From positions 1,216,001-1,280,000 of the forward strand of contig JACATO010000318.1 in the NCBI GenBank assembly GCA_018389105.1: DNA of 64,000 nucleotides, written 5' to 3'. Made by a program: the position numbers and the translations under genes. The stretch's first letter is position 1, and each line of letters starts with the position of its first letter. Below are positions 11,110 through 25,500 of this stretch, one piece after another. Source of the stretch: Nautilus pompilius. Lineage: Eukaryota; Mollusca; Cephalopoda; Nautilida; Nautilidae. Under the pieces are notes generated by a model. The model saw nothing but the letters and a program-made list of their open reading frames with translations. It was not told the DNA's origin and did not search any database.

Positions 11110-13440
11110 TTTAAAACCTTTTGAAAATTTTATATATATAGTGGCGGACATAAATGTAGACTCACGAATCTGGCCGTCCGCGAGGAGACCACGGCCGCTG
11201 GAAAGTTAATGGTAATAGTGTAATGTTGAATAGAAATGTGTTTTGATTTTTGTTTGTTTCGTTATTGTGAGCTGTGGTGGTGCAGCTCAATAGCAAAGAA
11301 AGTATACCAAAGTAAAAAAAAAAAAAATTAATTACATTTTTTAAAAAAAATTCTAAATGGATCACAAGAACTATTTCTAATTTTAAAATTTTTGTCATAT
11401 AAGACTCTTTTTCATCAGAATAGTCTTCTTTGTTCATTGATTCTTTAGAAAAGAAAATTGGTAAGTCCATAATTCTGGCCGCCAAAGTATATAATGCAAT
11501 TTTTGTCTTGTTTGCCTTTCACGGACTAAATTTCTTTTCTATTCTAATCATTCGCCATTACATTTAAAAACGCTCTTTGAATAATAAAATTTGAAATAAA
11601 ACTTAAATAGCAGTGTAAGATTTTAAAAAAAGAATTTCAAAATAGCTTTGGAATTTCGATCAGTTTTAGAGATAAAATAAGCACTGACGAAGTGTTTCAT
11701 TACTATTTGGTCTGAGAAATGATTACATATACAGTGACCATATTCAAAGCAAAACTTCTCGGGTTGAAATAATTAATTTAAAAAATGTTTTAAAACTTTT
11801 CTCCAGATTAAAAACTTCTAACGACGTAAACTTCTATTTAACAATAGCTGACCTTTAAAACAGTTTTTTTTTTTTAAATATTTCTAGTTTAGGTTAGTGT
11901 TTTATTACGGTTCTTTAATCATATAATTTTCCACATTTTTAATACTGAATTATTTCCCCTTTATGCTAATCAGAATTTAGAGCACTTTTTCTTTTTTTTT
12001 AAAATTCAGATATATTAGAAGATCGAAATTTACTTCCAAGGGAGATAATATATTAAACACGTGTATAAATATCGAAAGGGCCGCAATATAACTCCCTTTT
12101 ATTTTCTCTAAAACAAATGGATTCGTATTACTTTATTTTGAAGTCTGAAGTTTCAGTAACATAATTTGCTTTCTATTCTTAATGGGCTTTGTTCTATCAC
12201 TGTCAGCAACAGAGTTCTTATCATCTGTTTCTTGTTTTGCTTTAGACCTTTAAAGATTAGATACCCTATAACTGTCAACCGTTACGCACACGCAAAATGA
12301 ACACCGTAATTCCTTGAGGACCCCTATCGGACAAGCTTTCATTAGTGATATCCTCCTCACCTCTAATCAACGTATGACGTATTTACATACTTTTCATTTG
12401 CTTGTTTGTTTTTATATTTAAACGATTATTACGAATAAGGAGTGAATATTAAAGAGTGGGGTTCAGTCGTTGAAAACCGAAAACTATAATTTTATATAGG
12501 AGAACTGGGATTTTAGGGGGAGGCAAGAGAAAGAAAAACCGAATTAAGATTATTATGACTATTTTTTAAAGTCGTGATTTTAGAAAGTGGGTAGACATAT
12601 AAATAGAGACAAGTAGGTTCATCCACGCCCACCTTAGCTTTTAAGTTTTAGGTCATTGCTACAAGTAGATATAACTAGATTCGTGACCGTAGAGGGAGGC
12701 AGCCAGCTGCTTCCAGAACATGGAATATGGAGACGTGGGCGTTATACTTTACCACGACCCAGATATCGAAATAGCTCGCACCTCAGTAGACAGCTGTAAT
12801 CCATAGACAAAATGGATCGGGTGGATAAAGTTGGTTTTAAAAAAAAAAAAACAAAAACAGTAGGCCAAACTCGTGCACAGAAATATTTTGACAATATTAA
12901 CTTAAATAAAGTTGCGGGAAAAAATTGGTAAAAAAATGATGATTTGAATACAACTTTTCGGAAGGCCTTAAACTTGTTATCTACATATTTATATAAAATA
13001 TGTCCATGTTTAACATTCCCTTATGGTTAATTTTTTTTTTTTAATTTCCGCATTAGAATTAAAAGTTTTGTGTAACTATTTTGGTTTTAATTAAATCGCA
13101 TTATATTTATAATTTAAAATCTCTATATAATAACAATAGAATTTCTGGAATGCAAATATTTCATCTTATCCAATCTCAAGTGTGACTTGAAACTTGTTCG
13201 ACTTTGAAAGTAGTAAATAGGATATTTCAAGTCATATCCTTGCAAAAATTTTAATTTAAAAACTGAAAAAAATTTACTTTTTCTTTCTATAGATGGGGCA
13301 AACACTCGTTTATTATGTTCGTATTATCTCTGCATACTGACTAGTTAACCACATCTTTTTCCATCTTGATGAAGACAAAGGTGATTTCCATCTGTAGGCG
13401 GGGACTATTGTGTCTCATACTCATTATTATTAACTAATGG
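11110..13440. other. Intergenic, nothing supported
   Basis: AT-rich sequence upstream of THOC5. I see no exon with convincing splice sites on either strand, no RNA gene and no transposon ends. A short ATTAGATACCCTATAACTG string near 12,258 recalls mitochondrial 12S rRNA, but its surroundings do not support this. Confidence 0.5.
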
Positions 13441-13469
13441 TGCTCCCTGTTGGCTGACTTTGTCCAGAA

Positions 13470-15420
13470 AATGTTTTTTGAAGACAACGATGATTATCCA
13501 AAGCTACTTCGAGGTATCATTCCCCCCCCAAAGAAATTAAATATGGAGACGATAATGGTTGGAGTATGACAACAGTTGTGAACTTGCTTTCTGTCATCCC
13601 ATCCATGTAAACAAGTCGACCTGACAGTGAATCAGAAGAAACATTCACAAAAAATAATACTAACAATTCAAAAAAATGCATCAGAAAAATTTCCACAGCA
13701 TGAAAAATGTAAAATTCTTCAGTTTACCGATTCCAATAGTTGAAGAAAGGAAGAAAAAAAATTATGGCGCAAATTCACAGTGAGCATTAAAAGGAAGACT
13801 GATTTATTCAAAGATGCTTATGAATATATTCACTAGTTTGCGATATTTAGTTCCACATGGTCTTACATTACACGGTCACTTCGAAACCTCTAAAATTCTA
13901 CACCAATTACTTAGATAGAGGTGCGAAGATGATTCTGATCTCAAAGGGTGAACGGGAAGAAGAATCAATTTAGTTTTCAACAGAGATGCTAAACGAAACA
14001 TTTGAGCTGATGAGTCACGAAATTCTCAGTCAGTTGCTTTAGATGTCAGAGCAGCCCAGCGTTATGCTCTTCTTACTGATGAACAGCTGGTGTCGGTAGA
14101 ACATAGCAAATATTCTTGTCCGTACTATGTCAGATGATCTAAAAGTAAAAGAGTTCATGTTTGGACTATATTCATTAAATCCATGTGATTCAGAGTATAT
14201 TTTTTTTTACTGTGATCAAAGATTTCTAATTGTTTTTGATGTAATATCCAAAATCATAGGGCTCATTGCTATAATGGTTCCAACAGTTTTCAAAGAAAAT
14301 TCAAAGAAGTTGGAGCTTATTTTGAACAAGAGAAAACCAGAGCAAAAATTGTCCATTGCCAAATACACGCTGTAAATTTACCTGTTTTTGGAAAGTTTTC
14401 ATGCTTGAATTTTTAGCGTTGATATAAGAACTAACAAATTTTCTACGAGATCCTCTAGAAAATCAGAAAACAGTCTTAAAATTTGCAAAATCTGCTGAGT
14501 GTTCTCAAACAAATATACGACAGTTATGTTGGACTCGTTTCATGGTTAAATTCAATTCTTTAAAAGTGATACAATCACAGCTGGAGGAGATTCCTACCTG
14601 AAGTACTAGAAACTATACGAGAACAGCCAGGTAGCACTCGGTGAGCTTTCAGAAAAAGTTACAAGAATTCAATTTTTTTCGCATCTTTGTAAATAGCCTT
14701 GATCATTTTTGAAATTATTGATAGGACCTATAAATCTTTTTAAAAGAAAAGACGTCACATTGGTGTGTGTGTGTGTGTGTGCAAATTTTGTGGAATATGC
14801 AGTCAAAAAACTTGTTTGTGTGAGAGACAACTGAATCTGTTTGAGATAACGCAGTTTCGGATTCTGAAAAGCTACCCGTCAGCAATATGCCGTTTTTAGG
14901 AGTCAAAAGTCTACAACCATTCAAAATAAAAAGATTATTATCTAGTTTAATTCTGTGAAATTTCTGCCATGGCTATAACGAATAAAATGTTATCTATTTT
15001 GATATCGACTGAAAGGTCTTGTCTTCACGCTAAAGTGAAGTACCAAAATCTGATTTAAAATCTGTTTGTGAACAATTTGGCAATGAGTTGAAACTGCAAT
15101 CTCAACTCGGGTTTTAGAAAATATTTCTCATCTCAAAGATGTCTACCATTACTGAAATCATACTGGTCATCAGAGAAACCGAAATAAAATGTATGATTCC
15201 TCAAGTTGTGCAAATTTGAAAATTGTATTGTCTGTCACCCGCGAACACAGCTGTTCCGGAGCGATCTCTCAGCGCACCGAGAAGGTAATCACAACGTCGC
15301 ACACTCAATCGCTTCCTCGTTCCACTATAGTGTCCAGAAGAAGTTGATAAGCTTTTGGTCTTTAAGAAATATGTGAATTATTTCATTGCATGCGACGATA
15401 CTAAAAGATGTTGAAGTTCT
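13470..15420 (+). pseudogene. Decayed hAT-family (ZMYM1-like) transposase
   Basis: Fragments in several frames on the plus strand follow the order of ZMYM1-type hAT proteins. Near 14,080 there is a degraded TDEQ-type block. At 14,127-14,170 comes DDLKVKEFMFGLYSLN (compare the family DLNVHEDFIGLY). At about 14,475-14,570 is LKFAKSAECSQTN followed by CWTRFM (compare CETRW). At about 15,225-15,370 is PERSLSAPRR, the C-terminal dimerisation signature ERSFSALRR, followed by a CPEEVDKLL-like tail. Many stops and frameshifts lie between the blocks. No terminal repeats or 8-bp duplication were found, so the limits are approximate. Family placement is inference from motif order. Confidence 0.5.
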
Positions 15421-15599
15421 ACTCGATATGTTAACGTGTCCTCTTCTGACTCATTTTTGTCTATGTGTTAATATACTTGGTATAGATACGAAAACAGTTT
15501 TATTCATATTTCTATACTGGGTCATAATTCCTCAAAATATTTCTTCTGAGAGTTGCAAGACATTGTTGATTTCAGGTGAAAATTTTTTTTTTAAAAAAT

Positions 15600-16481
15600 A
15601 AGAATTTTTCAAACTGTCTTTACCCTCCCCTCTTTAATATTCAAATGGATTTTACGTGCTGACTAAAATGGCGGTTTGTTGTACTTATGGATCATAGATC
15701 TTTAAAATGATTAGGGTAAACAAGAATTAACAGGTCGGATTTTGTTGTTGTGCTCTTTTTGCTGGAATCTTACCTCCGCCACCATCTCTTCGAAGTCTAC
15801 CTTGCGGTCTTCAGATGATATTAAAAGATGCAGAGTAATCGTCCGATGATAGAAATGTTAAGATAGCTTTATAATCTCTGATTTTTGCTCACCCATCCCG
15901 ACGACAACAAGCTACCTAGCTAAATAACCCTTCCCAGCTCCAACTTTTATTAAGTAAAATTATTTTAAGGAATTATTATTTTCTCTCTAGCTATGATTTA
16001 CTATACAGTACTTTATGTTGTAGCCGATTTCTATCTTTTTTGACGAGTTTAAGCCTGCATAAAATAAGAGAGAAAAAAACATTTATATTATATTAAAGAC
16101 TGATTTAGATAAAAGATATTTTGTAAAGTTAGCAGCTTGAATCTACCTAGGTAGATTAGACGAACATTTAAGGATGCGGAAAAAGTGAATTTTTATATTG
16201 TGACCGACTCTTTTATATAAGATTATAAAATGGGTCTACTTTCGTTTTGTAATATATTCTAATTACAAAAGGAAGAAGAAATGTACAGAGGCGTATGAAA
16301 ATAATTGATAAATTCTTTTTTTTTTAAAGTAGGAAAGATTATATATAGTCTGTCACATTTTTATCTTTTCTTATCTTGCTCAGCATGCTTTTTTCACATG
16401 GATTTTAATATAAAACTTACCTCTGTACATAGTTTTCGAAATATAACCCCAGTAAGAACAGAGAGAAAGAAACGTCAAGAT
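15600..16481. other. Upstream region of the tandem-exon gene
   Basis: AT-rich, no exon seen. Candidate TATA-like strings occur near 16,336 (ATTATATATAG) and 16,408 (AATATAAAAC), the latter about 75 bp before the start codon at 16,482. Neither is decisive. Confidence 0.35.
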
Positions 16482-16533
16482 ATGAAGCATCTCTTGTGGT
16501 TGTCGCTTCTAGCATTTTTGTGTCACACCTTTG
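16482..16533 (+). CDS. Signal-peptide exon of the tandem-domain gene
   Basis: Encodes MKHLLWLSLLAFLCHTF plus the first base of the next codon, then donor gtaagt. A short basic start and a Leu-rich core make a clear signal peptide. It is exactly 52 nt and phase 1, the same size and phase as exon 1 of the sister gene at 35,015. Confidence 0.8.
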
Positions 16534-19500
16534 GTAAGTTTGGAAGAATTATATCGGATTTATTTTATCATTACATTGGTTTCGCCACCTAAAAGATAGG
16601 GTTTTTTTTAGATAATTGAAGGCAGAAGATATTTTTTAATGTTTTTGATGCATGTGTTCTTGTAGAAACGTTGCTGCTGATTTACGAGTATACTTGATCT
16701 GATAACTTTTGAAAAGAAAACCACATAAATCTATTCTAATGAAGTTAAAGGTTTAATTTTAGCTTTGTAAAAAGAAAGTTATTTGAAAACCTTAACAGTT
16801 TTAAAAAAGTAATAAAGTTTGTTTACTGAAATAAGTGCATTTACCTATTTAAAGTAAAAATGTACAGTAAAACTTCAATACGTCATAGGATCTCGGAAAT
16901 TTAAGATGGATCTTATACCACTAAAAGAACCAGCCAATCTCCATTATGCTGTTGGAAAGCACCAGTCGCATCCGTCGCTTACGGACCTAGATTAAATGTT
17001 TCATGAACAAACATGCTTCGAAATTTAATCGGTTACAATCAAATGTGGTGTTTGGAATGATCGAAAATGTATTTTAACTTACAAGTCTGTATATACTGCT
17101 TTGAAAAGTTTGTTTTGCGAAAAATGGAGAAAATTCAAATCTAACGCACTTTGAGATCACAAGCAAAACAGTCGACACTCCTATTTACATTCTATTCTCA
17201 CTGTTAGCGTCAAACTTTGTTTTAGATTCATAAGCAACAAAGTTTTGACAGGGCACGAGCAAGTTTATGGAGAGGTCTTGCACCAATAGCACAATGCCAC
17301 GATTTTATTTTTATTAAAGTCTTAGTCAAGAACATTTTGTAATCGCTTTTCAAACTCCAGAAACATTTATTCCAACATAACAAAGAGTACGGTGGAATAA
17401 AAAGGAAAGATATAAAAATGGAACATAGATTTCTCGGATTTTGGGATCTTCCCGTCATGCACCGATACTGGCTAATATTAATAATTAGAAAGAAGAAGCA
17501 ACTGGACAAATAAATAGACATTTTGGTACACTGACATTGCCTTTAAAACAATTTTTAAAAGAAAGACAAGTAAGTACTAAATATATCTTCAAAAGTTAAA
17601 GTTTTTATATTCTGCTACAAATTTATCGTCATTGAAACGACTTCATTATAAAAAATATTATTTTATTCGCATGACGAAATAAGAGAACAAATTTAAAATA
17701 AAAACACAAATTACAACGTCTCACTGCAAAGATATTCTCTTTCTTTAATCTTAAAAATAATCAGAGTAAATTAAAATAAAAAATAATTTAAATTCCCGTG
17801 CATCATACAAAAATACGTTAAAATTTTTAGAAAAGTACATACGATTTAACATAAACAAAACGGTTATCCATCGCAATTATTTTACTTTTCTATATACGTT
17901 GCTTTCCGTTTACTGTGTCTCACTTACTTTGGTAAGGATTGATTACCGTAAGTGATCGGGATCGTGGCTCCATCGTTACCTTGTAGAATCTGTAATATTT
18001 TTCTTAATGTCAGCTTTTGATGGCAAAGAAGCTCCTCCACACAAAAGCTGTGCTGATGACACGGAATGCACCAACTGTCCAGCAGCAGGTACCCATGCAT
18101 CGTGTTACCACAACCACTGTCACTGCTGGACCGGCCCAAGTAAGTTTACCTCTACTACACATTTTCTTTTGCTTCACGTTAAGTCAAAGCACGTGGTTAC
18201 CCATACCTTATTTCCATATAGTCGTTGTACATTTCTTTTCACGATGTTTTAGTTAGTAGAAAACCGTACCAAACAATACTGAAACTGTGTTCCAGAATGT
18301 TTCCATGTTCTTGTTTTCAGAAGGATTCTTTGTTAAATCATTTTGAATATTTGAAATTAATCATCCCTTGTTTAGGTGACACAATCTGATGTTTGAGCAA
18401 GTTTCTAAATAAAGCATCATCTCTTTCCAATGACGTCTTTGAGCAGCTGGGATCGGTGCTTGTCGGCTTTTCTCTTGATGTTCATTATGAGAAAAATTAA
18501 GAGATACATAAATTTGAAATATTTATATAGAAATTACTGAACGGTGATTCCCTGCTCGTACTCACGAAAAAGATGAGCATATAAAATGAATAATGGTCTT
18601 TGTTGGCAGCAACTGGGACCGTGACGGTGGATGCATTTTTCTTTCAGTTCCTGATGACTGTCCACAACCACAACGACGCCGACTCACAAGTGTCCGGTAG
18701 GAACAGTGCCACACTGTGTACATCACGGACATGGGCATCATCATCACCATGGCAGTTGCCATTGCCGACATCATAACCACAGTGAGTTAATACAACTATT
18801 TGCAACTTCACCTGTAAATAAATCTCTTATCTGTTTCTCAATCATTTAGCACAGTATTCATCCAAGGAAAATTAGCTTCCCGATGTATTCGTATTTTTCC
18901 AAGGAAATGAGGGCTTACAGTTTTCCGATATTATTGCTGCATTCTAAATTGTTTTTGTGTTTGTTCTGTCTTGCCTACCTACATGTCACTTGCATATTCT
19001 TTGCCTACTTACGCTTGTTTACTTCTCTGATCGTCAGCACAGACAAGGAAAATTACAGTTAAAATTATTAAACTGCAGAAAACAAAATTAAATTAAAATG
19101 TAATGCTTTCATTCCCTAAATTGTAGCTAAACAGATGGGTTTTCGTTGTGTGAAAAGAAACAAAAATATCAATGATGTTGAGAATCGTCAGTCAAAGAAG
19201 TCGACCAATTTTGGTGAAACTATGTTTCGTCTTTAATCAGCTCCAACATTTCCCATAAACAGAACGGTTATCCATCGCAATTATTTTATTTTTCTATATA
19301 CGTTGCCTTCCGTTTACTGTGTCTCACTTACTTTGGTAAGGATTGATTACCGTAAGTGATCGGGATCGTGGCTCCATCGTTACCGTGTAGAATCTGTAAT
19401 ATTTTTCTTAATGTCAGCTTTTGATGGCAAAGAAGCTCCTCCACACAAAAGCTGTGCTGATGACACGGAATGCACCAACTGTCCAGCAGGTACCCATGCA

Positions 19501-22500
19501 TCGTGTTACCACAACCACAACCACTGTCACTGCTGGACCGGCCCAAGTAAGTTTACCTCTACTACATTTTCTGCTTCACGTTAAGTCAAAGCACGTGTTA
19601 CCCTACCTTATTTCCATATATTCGTTTGTACATTTCTTTTCACGATGTTTTAGTTAGTAGAAAACCTTACCAAACAATAACTGAACTGTGTTCCAGAATG
19701 TTTCCATTTCCTTTTCAGAAGGATTCTTTGTTAAATCATTTTGAATATTTGAAATTAACCATCCCTTGTTTAGGTGACAAATCTGATGTTTGTGCAAGTT
19801 TCTAAATAAAGCATCATCTTTTCCAATGACGTCTTTGAGCAGCTGGGATCGGTGCTTGTCGGCTTTTCTCTTGATGTTCATTATGAGAAATTAAGAATAT
19901 ACATTTGAAATATTTATATGAAATTACTGAACGGTGATTCCCTGCTCGTACTCACGAAAAAGATGAGACATATAAAATGAATATAGGTCTTTGTTGGCAG
20001 CAACTGGACCGTGACGGTGGATGCATTTTTCTTTCAGTTCCTGATGACTGTCACAACGACACCGACTGTCACAAGTGTCCGGTAGGAACAGTGCCACACT
20101 GTGTACATCACGGACATGGGCATCATCATCACCATGGCAGTTGCCATTGCCGACATCATAACCACAGTGAGTTAATACAACTATTTGCAACTTCACCTGT
20201 AAATAAATCTCTTATCTGTTTCTCAATCATTTAGCACAGTATTCATCCAAGGAAAATTAGCTTCCCGATGTATTCGTATTTTTCCAAGGAAATGAGGGCT
20301 TACAGTTTTCCGATATTATTGCTGCATCTAAATTGTTTTTGTGTTTGTTCTGTCTTGCCTACCTACATGTCACGTGCATATTCTTTGCCTACTTACGCTT
20401 GTTTACTTCTCTGATCGTTAGCACAGACAAGAAAGGAAATTACAGGTAAAAATATTTAACTGCAGAAAACAAAATTAAATTAAAATGTAATGCTTCCAGT
20501 AAATTGTAGCTAAACAGATGGGTTTTCAGTTGTGAAAAAGAAACAAAAATATCAATGATGTTGAGAATCGTCAGTCAAAGAAGTCGACCAATTTTGGTGA
20601 AACTATGTTTCGTCTTTAATCAGCTCCACCATTTCCCATAAACAGAACGGTTATCCATCGCAATTATTTTATTTTTCTATATACGTTGCTTCCGTTTACT
20701 GTGTCTCACTTACTTTGGTAAGGATTGATTACCGTAAGTGATCGGGATCGTGGCTCCATCGTTACCTTGTAGAATCTGTAATATTTTTCTTAATGTCAGC
20801 TTTTGATGGCAAAGAAGCTCCTCCACACAAAAGCTGTGCTGATGACACGGAATGCACCAACTGTCCAGCAGGTACCCATGCATCGTGTTACCACAACCAC
20901 TGTCACTGCTGGACCGGCCCAAGTAAGTTTACCTCTACTACATTTTCTGCTTCACGTTAAGTCAAAGCACGTGTTACCCTACCTTATTTCCATATATTCG
21001 TTTGTACATTTCTTTTCACGATGTTTTAGTTAGTAGAAAACCTTACCAAACAATAACTGAACTGTGTTCCAGAATGTTTCCATTTCCTTTTCAGAAGGAT
21101 TCTTTGTTAAATCATTTTGAATATTTGAAATAATCATCCCTTGTTTAGGTGACAAATCTGATGTTTGTGCAAGTTTCTAAATAAAGCATCATCTTTTCCA
21201 ATGACGTCTTTGAGCAGCTGGGATCGGTGCTTGTCGGCTTTTCTCTTGATGTTCATTATGAGAAATTAAGAATATACATTTGAAATATTTATATGAAATT
21301 ACTGAACGGTGATTCCCTGCTCGTACTCACGAAAAAGATGAGCATATAAAATGAATATAGGTCTTTGTTGGCAGCAACTGGGACCGTGACGGTGGATGCA
21401 TTTTTCTTTCAGTTCCTGATGACTGTCACAACGACACCGACTGTCACAAGTGTCCGGTAGGAACAGTGCCACACTGTGTACATCACGGACATGGGCATCA
21501 TCATCACCATGGCAGTTGCCATTGCCGACATCATAACCACAGTGAGTTAATACAACTATTTGCAACTTCACCTGTAAATAAATCTCTTATCTGTTTCTCA
21601 ATCATTTAGCACAGTATTCATCCAAGGAAAATTAGCTTCCCGATGTATTCGTATTTTTCCAAGGAAATGAGGGCTTACAGTTTTCCGATATTATTGCTGC
21701 ATCTAAATTGTTTTTGTGTTTGTTCTGTCTTGCCTACCTACATGTCACTTGCATATTCTTTGCCTACTTACGCTTGTTTACTTCTCTGATCGTTAGCACA
21801 GACAAGGAAAATTACAGGTAAAATATTAAACTGCAGAAAACAAAATTAAATTAAAATGTAATGCTTCCAGTAAATTGTAGCTAAACAGATGGGTTTTCAG
21901 TTGTGAAAAAGAAACAAAAATATCAATGATGTTGAGAATCGTCAGTCAAAGAAGTCGACCAATTTTGGTGAAACTATGTTTCGTCTTTAATCAGCTCCAC
22001 CATTTCCCATAAACAGAACGGTTATCCATCGCAATTATTTTATTTTTCTATATACGTAGCTTTCCGTTTACTGTGTCTCACTTACTTTGGTAAGGATTGA
22101 TTACCGTAAGTGATCGGGATCGTGGCTCCATCGTTACCGTGTAGAATCTGTAATATTTTTCTTAATGTCAGCTTTTGATGGCAAAGAAGCTCCTCCACAC
22201 AAAAGCTGTGCTGATGACACGGAATGCACCAACTGTCCAGCAGGTACCCATGCATCGTGTTACCACAACCACTGTCACTGCTGGACCGGCCCAAGTAAGT
22301 TTACCTCTACTACATTTTCTGCTTCACGTTAAGTCAAAGCACGTGTTACCCTACCTTATTTCCATATATTCGTTTGTACATTTCTTTTCACGATGTTTTA
22401 GTTAGTAGAAAACCTTACCAAACAATAACTGAACTGTGTTCCAGAATGTTTCCATTTGCTTTTCAGAAGGATTCTTTGTTAAATCATTTTGAATATTTGA

Positions 22501-25500
22501 AATTAATCATCCCTTGTTTAGGTGACAAATCTGATGTTTGTGCAAGTTTCTAAATAAGCATCATCTTTTCCAATGACGTCTTTGAGCAGCTGGGATCGGT
22601 GCTTGTCTTGTCGGCTTTTCTCTTGATGTTCATTATGAGAAATTAAGAATATACATTTGAAATATTTATATGAAATTACTGAACGGTGATTCCCTGCTCG
22701 TACTCACGAAAAAGATGAGCATATAAAATGAATATAGGTCTTTGTTGGCAGCAAGGGACCGTGACGGTGGATGCATTTTTCTTTCAGTTCCTGATGACTG
22801 TCACAACGACACCGACTGTCACAAGTGTCCGGTAGGAACAGTGCCACACTGTGTACATCACGGACATGGGCATCATCATCACCATGGCAGTTGCCATTGC
22901 CGACATCATAACCACAGTGAGTTAATACAACTATTTGCAACTTCACCTGTAAATAAATCTCTTATCTGTTTCTCAATCATTTAGCACAGTATTCATCCAA
23001 GGAAAATTAGCTTCCCGATGTATTCGTATTTTTCCAAGGAAATGAGGGCTTACAGTTTTCCGATATTATTGCTGCATCTAAATTGTTTTTGTGTTTGTTC
23101 TGTCTTGCCTACCTACATGTCACCTGCATATTCTTTGCCTACTTACGCTTGTTTACTTCTCTGATCGTTAGCACAGACAAGGAAAATTACAGGTAAAATA
23201 TTAAACTGCAGAAAACAAAATTAATTAAAATGTAATGCTTCCAGTAAATTGTAGCTAAACAGATGGGTTTTCAGTTGTGAAAAAGAAACAAAAATATCAA
23301 TGATGTTGAGAATCGTCAGTCAAAGAAGTCGACCAATTTTGGTGAAACTATGTTTCGTCTTTAATCAGCTCCACCATTTCCCATAAACAGAACGGTTATC
23401 CATCGCAATTATTTTATTTTTCTATATACGTAGCTTTCCGTTTACTGTGTCTCACTTACTTTGGTAAGGATTGATTACCGTAAGTGATCGGGATCGTGGC
23501 TCCATCGTTACCTTGTAGAATCTGTAATATTTTTCTTAATGTCAGCTTTTGATGGCAAAGAAGCTCCTCCACACAAAAGCTGTGCTGATGACACGGAATG
23601 CACCAACTGTCCAGCAGGTACCCATGCATCGTGTTACCACAACCACTGTCACTGCTGGACCGGCCCCAGTAAGTTTACCTCTACTACATTTTCTGCTTCA
23701 CGTTAAGTCAAAGCACGTGTTACCCTACCTTATTTCCATATATTCGTTTGTACATTTCTTTTCACGATGTTTTAGTTAGTAGAAAACCTTACCAAACAAT
23801 AACTGAACTGTGTTCCAGAATGTTTCCATTTCCTTTTCAGAAGGATTCTTTGTTAAATCATTTTGAATATTTGAAATTAATCATCCCTTGTTTAGGTGAC
23901 AAATCTGATGTTTGTGCAAGTTTCTAAATAAAGCATCATCTTTTCCAATGACGTCTTTGAGCAGCTGGGATCGGTGCTTGTCGGCTTTTCTCTTGATGTT
24001 CATTATGAGAAATTAAGAATATACATTTGAAATATTTATATGAAATTACTGAACGGTGATTCCCTGCTCGTACTCACGAAAAAGATGAGCATATAAAATG
24101 AATATAGGTCTTTGTTGGCAGCAACTGGGACCGTGACGGTGGATGCATTTTTCTTTCAGTTCCTGATGACTGTCACAACGACACCGACTGTCACAAGTGT
24201 CCGGTAGGAACAGTGCCACACTGTGTACATCACGGACATGGGCATCATCATCACCATGGCAGTTGCCATTGCCGACATCATAACCACAGTGAGTTAATAC
24301 AACTATTTGCAACTTCACCTGTAAATAAATCTCTTATCTGTTTCTCAATCATTTAGCACAGTATTCATCCAAGGAAAATTAGCTTCCCGATGTATTCGTA
24401 TTTTTCCAAGGAAATGAGGGCTTACAGTTTTCCGATATTATTGCTGCATCTAAATTTTTTTGTGTTTGTTCTGTCTTGCCTACCTACATGTCACCTGCAT
24501 ATTCTTTGCCTACTTACGCTTGTTTACTTCTCTGATCGTTAGCACAGACAAGGAAAATTACAGGTAAAATATTAAACTGCAGAAAACAAAATTAAATTAA
24601 AATGTAATGCTTCCAGTAAATTGTAGCTAAACAGATGGGTTTTCAGTTGTGAAAAAGAAACAAAAATATCAATGATGTTGAGAATCGTCAGTCAAAGAAG
24701 TCGACCAATTTTGGTGAAACTATGTTTCGTCTTTAATCAGCTCCACCATTTCCCATAAACAGAACGGTTATCCATCGCAATTATTTTATTTTTCTATATA
24801 CGTTGCCTTCCGTTTACTGTGTCTCACTTACTTTGGTAAGGATTGATTACCGTAAGTGATCGGGATCGTGGCTCCATCGTTACCTTGTAGAATCTGTAAT
24901 ATTTTTCTTAATGTCAGCTTTTGATGGCAAAGAAGCTCCTCCACACAAAAGCTGTGCTGATGACACGGAATGCACCAACTGTCCAGCAGGTACCCATGCA
25001 TCGTGTTACCACAACCACTGTCACTGCTGGACCGGCCCAAGTAAGTTTACCTCTACTACATTTTCTGCTTCACGTTAAGTCAAAGCACGTGTTACCCTAC
25101 CTTATTTCCATATATTCGTTTGTACATTTCTTTTCACGATGTTTTAGTTAGTAGAAAACCTTACCAAACAATAACTGAACTGTGTTCCAGAATGTTTCCA
25201 TTTCCTTTTCAGAAGGATTCTTTGTTAAATCATTTTGAATATTTGAAATTAACCATCCCTTGTTTAGGTGACAAATCTGATGTTTGTGCAAGTTTCTAAA
25301 TAAAGCATCATCTTTTCCAATGACGTCTTTGAGCAGCTGGGATCGGTGCTTGTCGGCTTTTCTCTTGATGTTCATTATGAGAAATTAAGAATATACATTT
25401 GAAATATTTATATGAAATTACTGAACGGTGATTCCCTGCTCGTACTCACGAAAAAGATGAGCATATAAAATGAATATAGGTCTTTGTTGGCAGCAACTGG

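Noticed and set aside
12250-12300. ATTAGATACCCTATAACTG resembling mitochondrial 12S rRNA
   Set aside because: Only a short string matches; neighbouring sequence does not follow rRNA conserved blocks, so a nuclear mitochondrial insert is not supported.
16862-16940. TACAGTAAAACTTC as a Tigger-type terminal repeat
   Set aside because: No matching inverted end was found within the next few kilobases.
18017-18256. Plus-strand frames starting MMAKKLLHTKAV in each array unit, and the reverse-strand frames opposite them
   Set aside because: They are out of frame with the cysteine domains, cross splice donors, and recur only because the unit is duplicated.
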